Part shown: piece by piece, positions 32,076 through 35,508 of the stretch
How the letters are laid out: each line of letters opens with the position of its first letter
Numbering within the stretch: the stretch's first letter is position 1
Source: an uncultured Anaerolineae bacterium
GTDB lineage: Bacteria > Chloroflexota > Anaerolineae > Aggregatilineales > Phototrophicaceae
Assembly: GCA_937922795.1 (NCBI GenBank)
Contig: CALAJK010000030.1
Coordinates: 1-35,508, forward strand
Length of the DNA stretch: 35,508 nucleotides
Direction: 5' to 3'
Made by a program: the position numbers and the translations under genes
The notes under the pieces: generated by a model
What the model saw: the letters and a program-made list of their open reading frames with translations, nothing else
Databases searched by the model: none
Told to the model about the DNA's origin: nothing

Positions 32076-32639
32076 GTGCTCCGACCGGTGCGGCGCCCCT
32101 GGCTGCTGCTGTCTGCCATATGTCTTCTCAGCGCGCTGGCGATCATCGCCCAGGCCGGCCTGCCGGAGCGCGCCTTTTTCACCGGGCGCGTGACAACGGC
32201 CGGCGCGCCGGTGGGGCCAGAGATCGGCGCGCTGGCGCCCTCGTTCACTGCCCCGGCGCTCACCGGCGCCGAGTTTCGCCTGGCTAATCTGCGAGGCAGC
32301 CCGGTGGTGCTCAACTTCTGGGCTACGTGGTGCGGCCCATGCCGCTTGGAGCTGCCAGAGCTCCAGGAGCTTTACGCGGCGCTCCAACCGCGCGGTCTGC
32401 GCATCGTGGCAGTCAACCTAGGCGAACGGCCTGAAAAGGCGCGGGAATGGGTTGAAGCGCTCGGCCTCACTTTTGACGTGGTGCTAGATGAACAGGGGAC
32501 GACGGCCGCACGCTACCATCTGCGAGGCCAACCCTCGACCTTCATCATCGCCCCTAACGGCATCATCACGCACATCATCTACGGTCCGGCCAGCGCCGCC
32601 GCCCTGCACGCAGCCCTACTTCCTTATTTGACCGGTTAA
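32076..32639 (+). CDS. Membrane-anchored TlpA/ResA-like thioredoxin
   Basis: The 187-residue product has an N-terminal hydrophobic anchor (PWLLLSAICLLSALAIIAQA) and a thioredoxin fold with [15 protein letters not shown] (C86/C89) and the cis-Pro segment QPSTFIIAPNG. It starts at a GTG 12 nt after the CcdA-TlpA fusion and closely resembles that fusion's own thioredoxin half, so the two likely arose by duplication. It would act outside the membrane as a disulfide reductase, receiving electrons from the CcdA part. It may serve cytochrome c maturation or other envelope proteins. No cytochrome gene is in the window. Confidence 0.9.
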   Translation: MLRPVRRPWLLLSAICLLSALAIIAQAGLPERAFFTGRVTTAGAPVGPEIGALAPSFTAPALTGAEFRLANLRGSPVVLNFWATWCGPCRLELPELQELYAALQPRGLRIVAVNLGERPEKAREWVEALGLTFDVVLDEQGTTAARYHLRGQPSTFIIAPNGIITHIIYGPASAAALHAALLPYLTG

Positions 32640-32697
32640 GGCGATAATCGCATAATGGTAGCGCGATCGCCCAACCTACTCGTCAGAAAGGCTCGCT

Positions 32698-33459
32698 ATG
32701 ACCCGCAAGCGCAGCAGCCTGGGGCTGCGGCTGAATATTTGGTTGCTGCGATTGGCGCGCAACTGGCTGCGCGTAGCGCTGACGGCCATCGGCATCTATG
32801 CTGCCCTGCCCTGGGTGGCGCCCACTCTCATGCGCCTGGGACTAGAGGGACCAGGGCGGGCGCTGTACACACTGTACAGTCCTTTCTGCCACCAGTTCGC
32901 TTTCCGATCCTTTTTCCTGTACGGCGAGCAGCCCGTCTATCCCCGCTACAATACCGGCACTACGCTTAAACCGTTCGAGGCTTACGCCGCTGACCTGCCA
33001 GAATTCGCGCCCAACCAGTCGCATCCGCTGGGCGGACCGGTCGGCGACCTGTATGCCTTCACGCCAGGATTTCAATTCATGGCGCGCGACTTCATCGGCA
33101 ACGCGCAGATGGGTTACAAGCTCACGCTGTGCGAACGCGATATCTCCATCTATACGGCGCTGTTCGTCGGCGGCCTGCTCTACAGCCGCGCCCGCCGCCG
33201 CATCCGGCCTGTGCCCATCTGGCTGTACATCTGGTTGGGACTGCTACCCATCGGCATTGATGGCTTCAGCCAGATGTTCGGCTACCCGCCGTTCAACTGG
33301 TGGCCGCCGCGTGAAACCACGCCCTTCTTCCGCGTGCTCACCGGGGCGATTTTCGGCCTGATGAACGCCTGGTTAGGCTTCCCCTACCTGGAGATATCTT
33401 TCCGCGAAACACGCGAGCAAATCGAGCTCAAACTGGCGCGAGCCGGCATCACAGTCTAA
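32698..33459 (+). CDS. DUF2085-family membrane protein
   Basis: A 253-residue membrane protein with the DUF2085 landmarks: a first helix, then SPFCHQFAFRSFFLYG, later LCERDISIYTALFVGGLLYS, and GLLPIGIDGFSQMFGYPPFN ahead of the last helix. The family is of unknown function. The CHQ and CERD motifs carry conserved Cys, His and Asp residues that may bind metal or take part in redox chemistry. It follows the TlpA-like gene by 58 nt with a fair AGAAAGG site. The start ATG at 32698 is well supported. Position in the thiol-redox cluster is suggestive but proves nothing. Confidence 0.88.
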   Translation: MTRKRSSLGLRLNIWLLRLARNWLRVALTAIGIYAALPWVAPTLMRLGLEGPGRALYTLYSPFCHQFAFRSFFLYGEQPVYPRYNTGTTLKPFEAYAADLPEFAPNQSHPLGGPVGDLYAFTPGFQFMARDFIGNAQMGYKLTLCERDISIYTALFVGGLLYSRARRRIRPVPIWLYIWLGLLPIGIDGFSQMFGYPPFNWWPPRETTPFFRVLTGAIFGLMNAWLGFPYLEISFRETREQIELKLARAGITV

Positions 33460-33544
33460 ACCCTACCGCCCACACCTGCGATTAGGCGGCAAGGCTGTGC
33501 GCTCGCCAGCCAGTGACATATTGCGACCAGTCGCCAGAAGCGTC

Positions 33545-33587
33545 AAAAGAAAAGCCCCGGCCTTATGCTTGATCCAGCCGGGGCTTT
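33545..33587. terminator. Bidirectional intrinsic terminator between convergent genes
   Basis: AAAGCCCCGG (33551-33560) pairs perfectly with CCGGGGCTTT (33578-33587) over a 17-nt loop. On the minus strand it is followed by CTTTTCTTTT and lies just after the pseudopilin stop. On the plus strand TTTGATTT follows, serving the DUF2085 gene. Confidence 0.8.
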
Positions 33588-33607
33588 GATTTGCTGCTCA
33601 GGATCGC

Positions 33608-35508
33608 TTAGTCCGCCGGACCCGTATCCGGGATCGTCGGCAGCGGCGACGGCGGCACAGGAGACGGCGTGTTGGTCGGCAGCGGCGTCCGCGATGGTGT
33701 GCGCGTCGGCCCTGGGGTGAAGGTCAGGGTCGGCGTCTGCGGCGTAGGCGTCCGCGATGGCGTGAACGTCGGCCCCGGCGTGCGCGTCGGCCCCGGCGTG
33801 TTGGTGGGCACGGGCGTCGGGATTTCAGACAGGACGATCCGCCCCGTCTCTCCGCCGCCGCCACCGCCAAAGGATGAGCCAGGCCTGCCGCAGTAGATCT
33901 CAAACCACGACCCATTGAACTCGTTCGGCTGGATGCCGAGCGCCGACAGGGGCGAAGCGACGCCGCCGAAATCCAGCAGCAGCGGCGTGATGCTGGGGTT
34001 GCCTGGGCCGATGGCCGGGCTGAAAATGTAGTCGCGCACCCAGCGACCTTCGCTTTTACCCACGGTCGGCGGATTAGCGTCTTGCGTCGGGCTGTTCGAC
34101 TCCCAAACCGTGACGCTGCCGGTCTGCCCCAGCGGCGCAACCGTTGTCACCCGATCCAGCGTGAGGATCCCTGGCCAGCGCTGCGGCCAGACGATGCTGA
34201 AGTTGGTGAAGGGCGCCACCTGATTGCTATAGTTCAGCACTTCCAGCCGGACGATGCCGTACTGCTCGAACCGGACGAAGCGCACTCTCAGGTTGGCCGA
34301 CGCGCAGTCAGGCGTAAACGTGGGCGTGAATGTCGGCGTCGGTTGGTCTGGATTGGGATTCGGCGTCGGCGTCGGCAGGGTCAGCGAAACCTCGCATACC
34401 GGACCGCGCGGATTGAACAGATAGAAAGTCGTGCCGGCCAGGTCGTTGGGCGTCATGTACTGCTGCAGGAACTGCGGGCCGTTGCCCATCAGCGCCGTCC
34501 AGTCGCCCGTGTCAAATCCGGCGATCGTGCGATCCAGCTCCGAGACGCTGGTGAACGGCGGGTTCGACGGGTCGGCATTCGTGTCCACGAAAGTTGGGCT
34601 GCTCTTCTCGCCGCGCCAATGTGGGATGCCGTTCAGCGATAGATCCGACGCGAACATGCCAGGGAAGCTTGGGATCGCCCGCCAGCGATAAACCACCCGC
34701 GTCAGGAACGTCGACTCCAGGTTGTTGTTACGGATCTGGATTGAGATCGTGTTGCCCGTGATCCGCGGCAATGTCGCTTCGATCAAGTTGCAGGAGAACG
34801 GCGGATACGGCGTGCTGCTGGGCGTATTGGTCGGCCGCGGCGTGCTGGTGCCCGTCGCCGTGGGAGTCGGCGTCACCGACGGCGTGAACGTCGGCGTGAA
34901 CGTGGGGGTGTCAAAGGCTGGGTTGGCCGCACCAGGGTTATTGATAGCGCTGACGGCGCGGGCGGCGCGGAACGACTCGACGATGGCGGTACGGCGCGCC
35001 TGCATCTGGATGAACGGGGCCAGCCCCAGCGGCGTGATGAGTGGATGATTGAAGGTGACGACGATGCTGACGCTGTCCGCCGGACCGCCTGGGTCGAGCC
35101 AGGGCTTGCCCGCATTGTTGAGCGCGCCAGCGCTGATATCGCTATCCGTTGGAATCTCGTTGAGCAGACAAGCTGGCGAAGGCGGATTCAAACCATTGCC
35201 GTTGTAGTCCTGGAGCTGCTGGTCGCCCAGATAAGTGACGAAGCGGCTGGTGACTGGCGTAGTGCCGCCCGGCAGCACGACCTGGTGGTAAGTGCCTGAG
35301 CCGCCCACCTCATTCAGCCGGGCGCGGGTGCTGCAGATCATGACGTTGAACCAACCCCGCTGGTCAGAACGCGGCAGCGGTCGTTTCCACACCTCAAACC
35401 ACGGCTGCCCTTCCACCACCGTCTTATCGGAGGGCACTGTGAGGGCATTGTTCTCCAGCGCCAGGCCAGCCGCGCCGCGCCGCGCCTCCTCCATGATCGA
35501 GAGGATGC
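33608..35508 (-). CDS. TadE-like pseudopilin with long Thr/Pro-linked C-terminal modules (5' end outside window)
   Basis: The frame is open to the right edge; an ATG at 35494 is probably internal because codons continue upstream. The first 190 residues match the part of TadE-type pseudopilins after the membrane helix: an [13 protein letters not shown] helix, then [18 protein letters not shown] and [14 protein letters not shown]. After this come a Thr/Pro linker, a beta-rich module with [15 protein letters not shown], a second linker, a second beta-rich module with [16 protein letters not shown], a Gly/Ser patch and a 70-residue Thr/Pro tail ending IPDTGPAD. TadE proteins help build Tad-type (Flp) pili. 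The extra modules are unusual and could be exposed binding domains. Confidence 0.78.
   Translation of the reverse strand, partial: ILSIMEEARRGAAGLALENNALTVPSDKTVVEGQPWFEVWKRPLPRSDQRGWFNVMICSTRARLNEVGGSGTYHQVVLPGGTTPVTSRFVTYLGDQQLQDYNGNGLNPPSPACLLNEIPTDSDISAGALNNAGKPWLDPGGPADSVSIVVTFNHPLITPLGLAPFIQMQARRTAIVESFRAARAVSAINNPGAANPAFDTPTFTPTFTPSVTPTPTATGTSTPRPTNTPSSTPYPPFSCNLIEATLPRITGNTISIQIRNNNLESTFLTRVVYRWRAIPSFPGMFASDLSLNGIPHWRGEKSSPTFVDTNADPSNPPFTSVSELDRTIAGFDTGDWTALMGNGPQFLQQYMTPNDLAGTTFYLFNPRGPVCEVSLTLPTPTPNPNPDQPTPTFTPTFTPDCASANLRVRFVRFEQYGIVRLEVLNYSNQVAPFTNFSIVWPQRWPGILTLDRVTTVAPLGQTGSVTVWESNSPTQDANPPTVGKSEGRWVRDYIFSPAIGPGNPSITPLLLDFGGVASPLSALGIQPNEFNGSWFEIYCGRPGSSFGGGGGGETGRIVLSEIPTPVPTNTPGPTRTPGPTFTPSRTPTPQTPTLTFTPGPTRTPSRTPLPTNTPSPVPPSPLPTIPDTGPAD
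33612..33825 (-). repeat. Thr/Pro low-complexity tail of the pseudopilin gene
   Basis: The DNA is a degenerate GTCGGCGT/GGCGTCCG repeat that encodes a Pro-Thr-x-Thr-Pro tail. Similar linkers lie at about 34305-34383 and 34801-34914 in the same gene. This is a protein linker, not a separate element. Confidence 0.7.

Noticed and set aside
33611-33645. C-terminal LPTIPDTG considered as a sortase-type sorting signal
   Set aside because: No hydrophobic segment or basic tail follows; the protein ends three residues later.
33669-33830. Repetitive GTCGGCGT-type DNA considered as a CRISPR or VNTR element
   Set aside because: The repeats are in frame, degenerate and encode a Thr/Pro linker; there are no unique spacers of constant length.

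Overview
The window is GC-rich, densely coded DNA from a free-living bacterium. I infer a member of the Chloroflexota, probably an Anaerolineae-type lineage. The grounds are Thr/Pro-rich linkers in secreted proteins, a TadE-type pseudopilin, a very large multi-domain surface protease, a DHH-CBS-nucleotidyltransferase A-adding enzyme, a CcdA-thioredoxin fusion, a DUF2085 protein and a GAF-rich histidine kinase. No rRNA, tRNA, CRISPR array, transposase or phage gene was seen. The lineage call is an inference from gene content, not from a marker gene.

Layout. (1) Positions 1-11613 (minus) are one uninterrupted reading frame of at least 3871 codons that runs off the left edge. It encodes a secreted subtilisin-like (S8) protease with two lectin-like domains in front, a parallel beta-helix ending in a choice-of-anchor-Q-type DIGAYE motif behind, then Ig-like segments and a long array of about 14 jelly-roll modules. 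(2) Positions 11807-16643 (minus) form a sugar-uptake operon: binding protein, two permeases, a PfkB-type sugar kinase and a radical-SAM-linked DUF2344 protein. No ATPase gene is present. (3) Positions 16995-18575 (minus) encode an M1-type zinc metallopeptidase lipoprotein. It is divergent from a UbiA-type prenyltransferase at 18713-19636 (plus), and the shared spacer holds a perfect 7-bp inverted repeat. (4) Positions 19828-27811 (plus) hold a 1167-residue REC/GAF/PAS/GAF/GAF/GAF histidine kinase, a small membrane protein, a lipoprotein, the A-adding enzyme and a GNAT acetyltransferase, all tightly packed. (5) Positions 27949-33459 (plus) hold a cupin, then an envelope redox cluster: a sulfite-oxidase-fold molybdoenzyme, a Tat-exported L,D-transpeptidase-like protein that has lost its catalytic Cys, a CcdA-TlpA fusion, a second TlpA-like protein and a DUF2085 membrane protein. 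(6) Positions 33608-35508 (minus) hold the C-terminal part of a TadE-like pseudopilin with extra Thr/Pro-linked domains. It runs off the right edge and converges on region 5 at a shared terminator.

How the parts may work together. Most products act at or outside the membrane: protease, lipoproteins, sugar uptake, pseudopilin and thiol-redox proteins. Many jelly-roll modules of the giant protease carry a pair of Cys residues. The thiol-redox proteins encoded in the same window could act on such disulfides, but this link is a hypothesis. Several genes use GTG or TTG starts, and at least one (the M1 lipoprotein) looks leaderless.
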